From positions 124,001-188,000 of the forward strand of contig JAAKBF010000374.1 in NCBI GenBank assembly GCA_012656075.1: DNA of 64,000 nt, written 5' to 3'. Within the stretch, counting starts at the first letter, position 1; every line of letters begins with the position of its first letter. The notes under the pieces are model-generated. The model had not been told where the DNA came from. It worked only from the letters and a program-made list of their open reading frames with translations, and ran no database searches. Shown here piece after piece: positions 55,037 through 64,000 of the stretch. Source of the DNA: Phytophthora hibernalis (lineage: Eukaryota > Oomycota > Peronosporomycetes > Peronosporales > Peronosporaceae). The position numbers were made by a program, and so were the translations under genes.

Positions 55037-55745
55037 ATGCGTACCAGTTACATTTTGGCTCTCGTGCTGGTACTATTCTCCTCAACCAGCTACGGCCTGC
55101 GTTCCGACACGCCCAGCCACAAAGAGAACGCAGAGAACGCTACCAGTCGCATCGAACGCTCGGCAGACAACAACAATGGCACAACCGGAGAGGACGACAC
55201 AAAATATCCTACAACTGGCTTAAACAAACCAGTGGAACTGCCATATTCTTGATGCGCAAAATGAAGACAGAGGCATTTTCGACTTTATCAAGCTTTAAAA
55301 TCTTCTTGGGAAAAACCACGGGTCAACCAAGGCATTCTCCCAGAAGAGTCTCCTTCCGATACGGTCATGGTAGTGGCTCAGAAGGATCCTGGTACTAGCA
55401 GACTCATGGGAATTCTGAGAAAGAATCAACCGAAGCTAACGGAGAAGGACGCCTCATATTTCAAGAACAACCCAATATTTAGGAAACTGAACGCGATTTT
55501 CGCGAAGAAGCCGGTAGAGCTAACCAAGAAGGACATCCAGCTGATGAAACAAGCTACACAACGAAGAAGCTGTTGGGGAAGAGCCCGTCAGCAAAGGATT
55601 TCAAGCGTGTTGCAACTTTACGAGGAAGAATCGTGACAAAGGTCTGCTGATTGAGCTCATTTACTTCTGTATTTTCATTGTGGGGTTCTTCACCGCCATG
55701 GGTATCCTTATAATAGGGGTGCAGGTACTCTACGAGACGGTTATA
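55037..55745 (+). pseudogene. Candidate secreted RXLR-like protein with C-terminal membrane helix
   Basis: The ATG at 55037 starts a clear signal peptide (MRTSYILALVLVLFSSTSYG). A hydrophilic, Asn/Glu-rich stretch with SRIERSAD and GEDDTK follows, but no RXLR motif. After frame changes near 55250 the reading continues as SRLMGILRKNQPKLTEKDAS, then LNAIFAKKPVELTKKDIQLM and, in a third frame, NRDKGLLIE. It ends in a 23-residue hydrophobic helix (LIYFCIFIVGFFTAMGILII). This layout (signal peptide, charged domain, KKPxxLTKKD-type helices, C-terminal anchor) is known among membrane-targeted Phytophthora effectors. Two or more frame breaks are present. It may be real but mis-sequenced, or decayed. 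Confidence 0.5.
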
Positions 55746-55779
55746 CAACTACAGAACAGATTCAGCAGATTGCTAGGTA

Positions 55780-56345
55780 TTTTTGGGGAATACCGCGTGA
55801 GGCGGGCACAAACTTGCGGAATCTATTGGCATTTCTTGTAAGCCATTACGCCCTAATGAGAGGGGAGTCAGCTCGGATGTTGGAATTGAACGATTTGCAT
55901 TCTATTACGATGAAGAATGGAGGCTACAGCCTTTGCCGAGCCATAGCTATGGTGATGCGCCAAGGAAAAACAAGCCAAGTGGGTCGTATAGAGGTTGGTG
56001 CTTGCATGCGGCACACAAATGTGGAGATTCGCCCTCACGGACTGCTGGCGTTGTATTTGTTTTGGCGTTGGCACGTGGATGGAGAAGCATTTCCAGATTT
56101 CACATCCTCTGAACGATGGTACCCGTTGAAACTCCTCAAAACAGGAAAAGGTCCCAAGAAGATGATGTCGTGCAAAGTGCACTGAGAGGGTATTACAGCC
56201 GCGTTAAAACATGTTGGAATTCACAGCAAGGCGAAAACGCATGTTGGACGAGGATCTGGGTCGCGAACGGCGGACCTTGGTGGTGCTAGTGACGTGAAGC
56301 GGTCTGGCTCTTGCGGAGCTTCACCAATCGGAGGCGACATGAAGA
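55780..56345 (+). pseudogene. Ndc10/tyrosine-recombinase-like transposon gene
   Basis: The frame 55814-56185 encodes NLLAFLVSHYALMRGESARM, then AMVMRQGKTSQVGRIEVGAC, MRHTNVEIRPHGLLALYLFW and FPDFTSSERWYPLKLL. These fit the Ndc10 domain 2 / Crypton-like recombinase fold that is multicopy in Phytophthora. An upstream VRRAGTNLRN-type start is out of frame. Downstream, another frame has HSKAKTHVGRGSGSRTADLGG, with the HxxR-like box, near 56220-56275. The final Tyr region is not evident. The gene is broken by at least two frame changes. Confidence 0.6.
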
Positions 56346-56469
56346 CCCAAAGATCACGATTAATGGATCGCGACCTGAGAGCTGCAGGTTACATCCGGTT
56401 GTGTGACATCTGGGCGAGACCTGACTGGTGTACCAACAATGGGGTACACCCGACCTGATTCGTCAGACA

Positions 56470-56599
56470 CAATCATTCCGATACGTGATCTGGCGCAATC
56501 ATTCCGATACGCAATCTGGTGCAATTATTCCAATATGCGATCAGGTGCAATTATTCCAATATGCGATCAGGTGCAATTATTGGGACACGCGATCTGCCA
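56470..56599 (+). repeat. 26-bp tandem repeat, five units
   Basis: Five adjacent 26-base units have the form CAATCATTCCGATACG...TCTGG. Units 3 and 4 are identical (CAATTATTCCAATATGCGAT then CAGGTG). A partial sixth unit begins near 56629. Confidence 0.9.
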
Positions 56600-56999
56600 A
56601 CTCGCGATCTGCGGGGGTTGATCATGAACAATCATTTCGGTACGGGCGATCACATGGATTGTGGGTACAATGGAGCCATCAATTCATTACGGTACATCAA
56701 TCTTGGTACATAATATCAGGTTCAAGGTACAATGCGCAAACAGGAAGCACGCAAGAGGGATAGGAAGAGAGCGAGATGGGGAGAGACCTTTATGACCTTT
56801 ACTTTGGTATTATAGATTCCGATTTGCCTTGCAAGACGCAAGTGTTTTCTAGACTACCGGGAAAGGAGATACATTGGCCTACCCGAAGAAGAACTCACTA
56901 CGCCAACCAAGAACACGACGTACACCTGGATAGCTTGGCCAGGGTACGCTCGCACATCAATCTCACCACAAGATCCCGCCAAGAGGAGGCGGCAAGCAA
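56600..56999. other. Unrecognised stretch with one open frame
   Basis: A plus-strand frame at 56776-57090 starts MGRDLYDLYFGIIDSDLPCK and is hydrophilic, without a domain that I know. It overlaps the antisense Cys-rich gene at its end, so I do not call it a gene. Confidence 0.3.
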
Positions 57000-57634
57000 C
57001 GGAAAGGGCTACAACAGCACAAGCAACCTTGACGATGAAGACACGCCCTCACAGGCCCAACGCCGACGGTGGCGCACAATGTGTCCGTGACAATGTTGTT
57101 GTCGACGGAGGAATCACCCTCGGCAACAACAAGAGAGCAGGATGCATCGGTACCAGCGACAGGAGCCGTGATAACAACAGCGGTCGCGGGGGCCGTCACC
57201 GTCCCCGTACCGCTCGTGACGAGGGTGGTCGTATTGAAGTCCGAGCAGCCCAGGAACGCAGTCGACTCCGGTGTCTCCTGCGCCTAGCAGAAGCGACAGT
57301 GGTCGGCGATGCAGCCGAGACCTCCAATTAAGCAGTCCGTGTCCACGACGGCCGCGATACCGACAGCAGCGTCTCCTTCAGAGATTTGGCAGGGGCCCGT
57401 GGTGACCGTCCGTGGCACAGTAAGCTCGCTGTCTGCGTCCACCGCTGAAAGTGTCTTCCGTACCCTCGTCCACTGCCGCTTCGATAGCGTCCACGCCGCG
57501 TCCACGCCAGTCCTGCCCTTGATCAGAAGGCGGTGTCCGGTGACTACCGCTACCGCCGCCCTACTCACACAACTACTCTGACCTAGACACGCACGGCATA
57601 CGGTAGTGGCGTTCCTCGTGTGTCCACGACGCAA
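57000..57634 (-). pseudogene. Secreted Cys-rich family protein A, with in-frame stop
   Basis: The minus strand reads GPCQISEGDAAVGI, VVDTDCLIGGLGCIADHCRF, a Cys and an in-frame TAG at about 57292. It then continues in the same frame as AQETPESTAFLGCSDFNTTT, followed by a Thr/Val/Ala-rich tail (TSGTGTVTAPATAVVITAPV). The pattern C-ISxGD-VG...C..GGLGC...C..C...PxSxxFxxC is shared with gene B at 59.6-60.0 kb and resembles small secreted proteins of oomycetes. No signal peptide is visible in this frame, so the 5' end may be shifted. The stop sits where gene B has another residue, so it looks like a nonsense mutation. Confidence 0.55.
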
Positions 57635-57639
57635 GAAAG

Positions 57640-58055
57640 TGCTGACACAATAGGTCTATGCCAAGTCGCTCAGTGCGCGGTGCCGGGGGCTAGACTACCC
57701 TCTCTTTGTCCACCTAACCCTGCTTCTGCGGGCTGGTTACCGACGACTCTACGGGGCTAGCTCCCGCCTCTCTTACTGCTCAGCGCCTGCTTCACCAATT
57801 CGTCAGCTGCTTCTTTCCGGGCTTTTCAGTCACTTGACTAGCGGTAGCTGTTTTGGTCGTTATCTGTATGCCAAGCCGGCACACTAACTCTGTTTGCGGC
57901 GGCACTTGTCTGCTGCTCCGCAAATATTTCTCTGCCGAACTAATTCCTACACATGCCCTTCACTCGTCGCTGGGTCCTTATCCGGCAAATGCGGCTCTTC
58001 GCGAGAAGATCGCAATGCCGTACAGCCGTACGGGGTCCCGCTGGCTGGATCTTGA
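57640..58055. other. Stretch without a gene
   Basis: One plus-strand frame is open from 57853, but it runs antisense to the basic protein region and shows no features. The stretch may include the promoter of gene A on the minus strand. Confidence 0.3.
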
Positions 58056-59570
58056 TTACTCGCTGAGGGTTCGCCCATCACGCGACTCTCCGTGGTCTTC
58101 TTTGCTGCTTCTTTTGTTCGTGGCCGGTTGGGGCGGAGGGAGATGCTCCAAACGGATTTCATCCGCTTTCTCTCTTCCCTTTCCGCCGAATCGTCCTCGA
58201 TTCCTGCCGATGTCTTCATTCTGCTGAACGTTGCACCGCCGTTTGCCCTGCCGCTGTTCGTCCTGTCGCCGCTCGTCCTGCCGCCGCTCGTCCTGCCGCC
58301 GCGCGTCCTGTCGCCGCTCGTCCTGCAGCTGCTCGTCCTGCCGCCTTGGTTTTGGCGTGGCCCCTAGCGTCTGCGCACTGTTGTGGTCATCCACGGGCCC
58401 GTTGTCCTGGTCGTCCTCGCTGTCCTCGCTGCCTGCATCTTTTTGCTCGTTACTTACCCGTTGTCCTGGTCGTCCTCGCTGTCCTCGCCGCCTGCATCTC
58501 CTTGCTGTAACTTGCTGCTCCTCGTGCTGGTGTTCAGCACCGCTTCGTTCAGCTTCTCGGTGCTTGTCAGCGCGTGGGTTGACATTGCTGGCTTCGTCGA
58601 CTTGCTCGTCGTCAACTGCGAGTGGCGTCTCGCTGGCACGAGCTCGGCTTGGGCTATCATCGCAACCTCCAGCGCCTTCGTCGTGCTCAGTGCCTTCGTA
58701 GGGTGGTCTTCGGACCTTGGCCCGCGTGCGTCCAGCGATGGCGTCACTAGGGGCTGCTGCGTCGGCTTGGGTCCGCTTGCGTCGACCCCTCTGGCTGGTG
58801 GTGGCTTCATCTTCGTCTTGGCCTCTACTCACTGGCACTTGATCGTCGCGAGTTGCTCGGTACGCCGTCGCTTGCTCGGTGCTTGGCGCAGTCGTCGTTC
58901 CGCGTGCTGCTGTTGTGCCCTGGCCGGCCGGTTGTGTTCTGGCGGCTCTGCTGGCTCAGCTGCAGCGGACCTCGCGTCTGCAGCTACCCCGGTCTCTGCT
59001 GCGTCTGCTGTACTGGTTACCGGTGCCGTACTGACCGCTGGGCCCGCTGCCGTACTGGCTCCCGCTGTCGCACTGGCGTCTGCTGCCGGTGGGCTATTCT
59101 CGGCTGGACTTTGTTCCTCTATATCAGGTACGTCGCCGTCTTCGACGTCTGACTCGATGTCCGCGGCCGCGATTGCTTCCTCTCGCAAATCTAACGCGAT
59201 GTCCTTGGCCATCTTTGTCAGCCCGCAGCTCCACGTCTCCGTAGCAGCCCTTCTTCTCGTAGCGATAGCTGTGCTTGTGCCTCGACTTCTCGACCTTCGC
59301 AGCTGCTGCTCGTCCGGCTGCCGCAGCTGCTTCCAGTCACTCGGCCTGTTGCTTGCGACGTTGTAGTCGGCGTATGCACCGCTCCACTCTGAACCGCTTG
59401 GCTTCCTTCGCGGCTCGTCGGCGGACGGCTCTCATCTCGTCCAGCGGGCCTTCTTCTGCGAGTTGTACGGGAACCTCGTCGACGTGACGCCGTACAGCCG
59501 CCAGCCAATCCTCCTCCGTCTGCACCTCGGGTTGCTGCTTGGCATCCGGCACACGCTTCGTCACGGACAC
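58056..59570 (-). other. Basic/acidic low-complexity coding region, gag-like
   Basis: Three consecutive minus-strand frames (59337-59570, 58829-59212 and 58056-58838) give a polar protein. It has TEEDWLAAVRRHVDEVPVQL and an Arg/Lys coiled coil. An acidic Ala/Pro/Thr-rich stretch (ADIESDVEDGDVPDIEEQ) follows, and then a tail of RRQDE repeats. The composition is like gag proteins of oomycete gypsy elements or a fast-evolving linker protein, but no zinc knuckle or protease is visible. The frames may join through single-base shifts. It lies between two related secreted Cys-rich genes on the same strand. The function is unknown. Confidence 0.35.
58250..58350 (-). repeat. 15-bp tandem repeat (RRQDE units)
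   Basis: About seven units of CGTCCTGCCGCCGCT (plus strand), with small changes, encode repeated RRQDE on the minus strand. Confidence 0.85.
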
Positions 59571-59574
59571 GGCG

Positions 59575-59990
59575 CCTTGCTTTTGCGACCGCTGTCGTCT
59601 TGCGTACGGCCGCCGCAGCTACTGCGCCACGCGGTGAACCCGAAATTGGCTCCAAACGACGAGCAGCTGTCGAACTCCGTCGAGTTGGGTGTATCGAGGA
59701 GTTTGCGGTAGCTGCAGTGGTTGTTGTAGCGCCCGAGTCCGCCGTTGACACACCCGGCGTCGTTGACGACACGTACACCGACGCTCTTGTCACCGTCGGA
59801 AATCTCGCACGCGACTACGTTCTCTTCGTCGGTTTGGGCCACGACAAGAGCGACCAAACTCAGAGCGCACAACAACGACCTTGACGTAGGCTCAGGTGGA
59901 AGCGCTGCGCGAGTAGACCATGATTGCCAAAGTGGAGTTGAGACTGTTTGTTGTTTTTGTTGCGTGTCAAGAAAAGGAAGCAAGTTGGGG
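59575..59990 (-). CDS. Secreted Cys-rich family protein B, partly frameshifted
   Basis: The minus strand encodes a hydrophobic leader (LLCALSLVALVVAQ) followed by TDEENVVACEISDGDKSVGV, NDAGCVNGGLGRYNNHCSYR and DTPNSTEFDSCSSFG. It shares the Cys spacing and GGLG, P-S-F-C landmarks of protein A at 57 kb. The leader looks like a signal peptide, so secretion is likely. The nearest ATG (about 59920) is in a different frame from the leader, so a one-base shift at the 5' end is likely, or the start is farther up at 60016. After FGFTAW the frame probably shifts again. Identity to protein A is roughly one third by eye, so this is an old duplication. Confidence 0.5.
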
Positions 59991-60442
59991 AATGAGTTCG
60001 ACATGCAGCTCACCAAAAACTTTAAGCTTTGTTAGTCCTGGAGGAGCGCATACAGTAAAAATCATTGTTATCGACCACACTCCACTTGTCGTACGTACAC
60101 TCTGCCCGCCATCATTCATTATTGTAGGATCCCCGCCGCACGTTCAACAACAGTAGCGCACTCGCACGCGCGAGGTCTCTCAGCCAGCAAAACAATTCGA
60201 TGCAACTGTACACTATATTTCGCTGAAAAATTGTGTGAATATATCTTGACAAAAAATGGCAAAACTGCATCGATATCACGGAGTTAATGTTTGTCTGCTT
60301 TTCTTCCACAAGGCCGTGCGCTAGCGCCCGGCCGGGCTCTGAAATAAAATGGTGGTGAGCTGCTTTGTTTAAACACGTACTGGCATCATGTTTCTACAGG
60401 TTGAAGCTTTCACCGCAGACTGAAGCCTCGCTCGCCCTTTGG
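59991..60442. other. Non-coding stretch with the other arm of the long inverted repeat
   Basis: No gene is supported. At 60311-60345 the sequence CCGTGCGCTAGCGCCCG, then GGCTCTGAAAT, is the inverse of 53727-53760. Confidence 0.45.
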
Positions 60443-61182
60443 AAGCTGCCGGCACTAGCTTCCAAGCCAAATGTTGTAATTGTTTTTAGAAGAATGAGTT
60501 TTAAAATCGTGGTGATCCAACATAGGGAGACGAACATTAGGAGAGGTGAATTGTCTTTAGGTTTCATCGTGGAATATACTCAGGTTGATACATTTCGCTG
60601 CTAGTTTAGTGCATGTAGCTTCCTAGTTTGCGTGGAAAATGTCTGATTCTGCCGGACAACAGAACCACCCACCTGGCTTGAAGTAGATGACGCGATGTGG
60701 ATGTGCTCGACAGAGTCCGAGTCATGTTGTCTTGAGCATGTTCAGATCCTGGTTGTACGTACTGTGTACGAGCTAGCCGCTACAAAATAGCAAAGTGAAT
60801 ATTGTGCGGTCGATGGAGCCGGCTTTTATTGTTAAAATTGGAAGGAAACTTTCATGGATGTTGCGTGAATGTTGAACTAGCACGCCACAGGCAACACGCA
60901 TCTTTTTTACTAGTTTTTGACTAGTTCTTGCTAAATATTAGTGATTGGAGTTAGTTTGGCTCATGCCAATGTCGGGATCTCTAAAGTTAGCAAGTTGCAG
61001 TTGCATTATGAGAGGAATCAGACCAAAAGCAAAAATTGACATGTAATTTTGTCAAATCTTGAGGGTTTACTAGATTTGGATTGGTGCGTGTTGTTGATTT
61101 ATGTGATTTTGGCAAGCATGCTTTTGAGCGGAAAATTGGATCACTGGTACCTGTATACTCCGAAATAAATTTCAGAGAATTG
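60443..61182 (+). repeat. Dispersed repeat, copy 2
   Basis: This is the second copy of the sequence at 15598-16442, shorter because the right hairpin arm and several small pieces are missing. It starts at the same SET-like 5' sequence and ends at CGAAATAAATTTCAGAGAA. Confidence 0.75.
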
Positions 61183-62459
61183 CTTGAACGCGTATATATC
61201 TGTGTCATTTGCTTACGGTGGCATAATTTGCAGTTTCTTGCGTCGATTTAAATTGATCAACATACTGCCTTGTAACTTTCTCGGGGAGAGTGAGACCCTG
61301 TAAACTCACTTCCTTTGATGGTGCGACATACAGGGTCTGCTTCGGCGCATTTTTCGACGGTTGAGCGGAGTGACGATAATGCCGTCATGGCATGTTTAAC
61401 CTTGTAGTTTTTCAGTCGTACACGCAAAAGCTGGAACAACAGAAAATTGATCAACTGTTACAGTTGCTTGTGATAAATTAGGTATGGACCCAAGATTGGT
61501 AATGGAGGCAATCATATGACTCCATTCGGACTACGTGTATTGTACAAGTAGTCATGCAGCTTGATTAGAACCTGGTTTACCACGCTGGAGATCAGTGCAT
61601 GCGGCTGTTTCTCGGTCGCCATCAACGCATCCAGTATATCCGCGTTGCCCGGCCGTCTCCTTGGCCTTTGTCTACTTGGTTTAACTGGGTTTTTCGGTAT
61701 CATAGAAACATCGCTAATTCGCCGCTAACTCTTTTTATTGCATTCGCGTTTTCTAACAATAGCGAGAGCAAGAACACCATATCTAGACAATTCAATCACG
61801 AATTCTCATTGGCGCAAACCGCACGTTTAACCCCCGCACTCACGGCCGAAAATGCCCCCTGTCCACGACTTCACATGTTGTATATACTACATGTTAAAAA
61901 TAGGCTATACTTAGTTTTTGTATTGGACAAGAAAGTACGAAGTCCTATTTTGAAACTGCGGGAAGCTGACTTGATGCACGTAGTTTGCTTGCAAACTGCG
62001 TGCATCCAAAGCGAGGACCAATTTCAATGTCTATGCAACAAGTCAACATTGATTGCTGTGAAAAAATGTGTTTACTCATCATCTGCTCATTGCGGACTTG
62101 CGTGGTGCGTACTTTCAACGCCACTCTCAACGTGACGTGCTCCTCGACTGGCCCCTCAGCGCGTTTCTTGACGCTCTCCTCAGTCTCCTCCTCAGCGTGC
62201 TCCTGACCGAGCTCCTCAACGCTCTCCTCGACGCGCTCTTCGGCCTGCTCCTCAGCCTGCTCTTCGGTCTGCTCCTCGTCATCTTCATCGTTGGCGCGAC
62301 GACGTTTCTTGCCGGGCCCTCGCATTTGAATGTATCTCCCTACACAAGGGCGCGGGCGCTCTTCGCCGTTCCGCCACTTGATGTGCCAGATCTGGTGGCA
62401 CGTCATGGTGTTGCCCACATAATGGCCGGGTCGTACACGGTCACACAGGTAGACACTGC
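61183..62459. other. No convincing gene
   Basis: The region contains open frames on both strands. The longest is minus-strand 61945-62418, whose Glu-rich core (EEQAEEQAEERVEE-like) comes from a CTCCTC-type simple repeat at 62160-62290. Nothing here resembles other Polinton genes such as integrase, protease or capsid. Confidence 0.35.
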
Positions 62460-64000
62460 ATGCGCGACGTTAGTATAAGTAAGGTTCAACTCAAACGCAC
62501 GGTACTCACCGCTTGTTGCCGTCGCTGGATGCTTCATATCGACGGAAAGATTTTGATCAGTTGCATCGAGTGCAATGTCGCTCGCAAGGATATGTCCCTC
62601 AGTGGCTTCCGATATAAGAAGCTTCTCGACTTTAACTCGGACCGTCTCGTGTTTAGCATGAAAGCTAACATCGCTGGAGGGCCATCAATTATTTTCAATC
62701 GTTACTCTAAGCGCAACGAGACCAAGATTAGAGATAACAAGATGTGTCAAAAGATCATTGGATACGATGCCAATGCTTTGTACCTTTGGGCCCTTGGAAA
62801 TGATATGCCATGCGGGCGACTGACCACTATTGAGGCTTATGATGGAATAATCGATGATATCAATAACGACGAGATCTTTGGCTTCCTTGAGTGTGATATT
62901 CGCACACCAAAACACCTCAAAGAATATTTCAGTGAGCTGACTCCGATTTTCAAGAACACTGTAATCGATTGTGAAGACCAAAACATCATTGGCTCGCATA
63001 TGTATGACTACAACCTTTCTAGAGAATCGGGTCGTGCAAAGCCTGCCCGCAAACTAATTGGCAGCTACTTTGGCGATAAAATCCTCATTTATGCTCCGTC
63101 GCTTAAGTGGTACCTTGCTCACGGTATGGGGGTCACCAAGACCTACAGCTTCATTAAGGCTAGCTCTCACAAGGCATTCTCTACATTTAGGGATGCTGTG
63201 TCGAACGCACGACGAGACGGTGACGTTGATACGTCTAAGGCAATGATTGCGGAGATGATGAAACTTGTGGGTAACAGTGCTTTCGGGCGGTCGGGTATGG
63301 ATATGACAAAGCACAAGGAGATCAAGTACGAATCAGATGACGCTGCAATCAAAGCACGTGTCGAGCACTTCACGTTCCATGGACTCGATGAGCTGAATGA
63401 TGCTGCTGAGATCACTATGAAGAAACGACGCATCAAAAACAAAACCCCTATCCATCTGAGTATTGCTATTTACCAGCTAGCCAAGCTAAGAATGCTACAG
63501 TTCTACTACGACTGCATTGATACATATTTCGAGCGTAGCGACTTCCAGTACCAGGAAATGGACACGGATAGTGCATACATCGCTTTTAGCTGTGAAAACC
63601 CGTTCCAGAGCTGCATCAAACCTGAACAACGTGACCACTTCAAGCAACACAAGTACTAGTGGTTCCCGCGTGACTACAACACTGAGGTAACTAAATTTGA
63701 TCGCCGTACGCCTGGTTTGTTCAAGGATGAGTGGTCTGGTGATGCTATGGTTTCATTATCGAGCAAAAACTACATCTGCTAGATGAATATAAGGTAAAAG
63801 TTAGCGCGAAGGGTATTCAACAGGGACGTGGTCGCAATGATGATGTCCTCAACCCAGATAGCTTCGAGACGGTTGTTCGCGACCGAATCACTCTTCAAGG
63901 CACTAACAAGGGCTTTCACATCGGCAAAGAGTCCAAGTCAATCATTACATATACGCAGAGGAAAACTGCCCTCAACTACTATTACGACAAGAGAAAAGTT
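62460..64000 (+). CDS. Protein-primed family B DNA polymerase (Polinton type), 3' end cut by window
   Basis: The frame 62460-63659 has polymerase motifs in order. AGGPSIIFNRYSKRNE near 62680 is followed by motif A as IIGYDANALYLWALGNDMPC near 62755-62815, motif B as KLVGNSAFGRSG near 63265, and motif C as YQEMDTDSAYIAF near 63550. This is the DNA_pol_B_2 class of Polinton/Maverick elements and related linear plasmids. A TAG at 63657-63659 interrupts it, but the reading continues past it with WFPRDYN and TPGLFKDEWSGDAMVSL. After a one-base shift near 63770 it goes on with KVKVSAKGIQQ and ALNYYYDKRK to the edge. The exonuclease and TPR parts expected upstream are missing or unrecognised, so this is a truncated, probably dead copy. 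Confidence 0.8.

Noticed and set aside
56470..56599. 26-bp repeats as a CRISPR or replication iteron array
   Set aside because: They are head-to-tail with no spacers and there are no associated genes. A minisatellite explains them.
57853..58367. Plus-strand proteins over the low-complexity region
   Set aside because: Cys/Arg- and Leu/Val-rich frames arise from the 15-bp repeat read on the other strand. The minus-strand frames are longer and continuous.
61945..62418. Glu-rich 157-codon minus-strand protein
   Set aside because: The acidic core comes from a simple CTCCTC-type repeat, and the flanks show no domain. It is not enough to call a gene.

Overview
The window looks like nuclear DNA of a plant-associated oomycete, most likely Phytophthora or a close relative. 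The grounds are a secreted RXLR-dEER effector with LWY tandem units, Crinkler (CRN) effectors with the LFLAK-type N-terminus, oomycete-style initiators (GCTCATTYY-like) just upstream of several start codons, short 65-120 bp introns, and a transposon mix of PiggyBac, copia, Helitron, Crypton-type, Harbinger, MULE+Ulp1 and Polinton-type PolB. No tRNA, rRNA or CRISPR was seen.

Layout. 0-6.4 kb is transposon debris: an NBP35/NUBP1 gene relic cut at a PiggyBac-like TTAA end, a PiggyBac transposase relic, and copia RT/RNase H fused to a Helitron N-terminal fragment. 6.9-19.1 kb is a large inverted arrangement: two copies of one RXLR-LWY effector gene face each other, and between them lie a Helitron (9.8-14.6 kb), a SET-domain gene fragment, and a dispersed repeat that recurs at 60.4 kb. 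19-26.9 kb is gene-poor: a MITE-like element, a decayed Crypton-type recombinase, and two GAGACGATAG satellite arrays each capped by the same GC-rich block. 26.9-29.8 kb holds a CRN gene and a CRN fragment.

29.8-43.5 kb is the gene-rich core: a HAD-like gene and CDC73 (Paf1 complex) diverge from a 124 bp promoter, followed by a voltage-sensor/cyclase fusion, a syntaxin-18 Qa-SNARE and a long IQ-WW-WW-ankyrin protein. CDC73 and syntaxin-18 are intact across all exons. 43.6-64 kb returns to repeats and effectors: a CRN fragment and a CRN gene, a Harbinger transposase, a SAP-like protein, a MULE with an Ulp1 protease, a candidate secreted membrane-anchored effector, an Ndc10-type recombinase relic, two related secreted Cys-rich genes, and a Polinton-type DNA polymerase B that runs off the end.

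A recurrent feature is reading frames broken by the loss of one base, often in runs of 4-8 identical bases, inside sequence that otherwise keeps its coding pattern. Some breaks are real decay, but the pattern also fits uncorrected deletion errors in a long-read assembly, so several genes called broken here may be intact in the organism.
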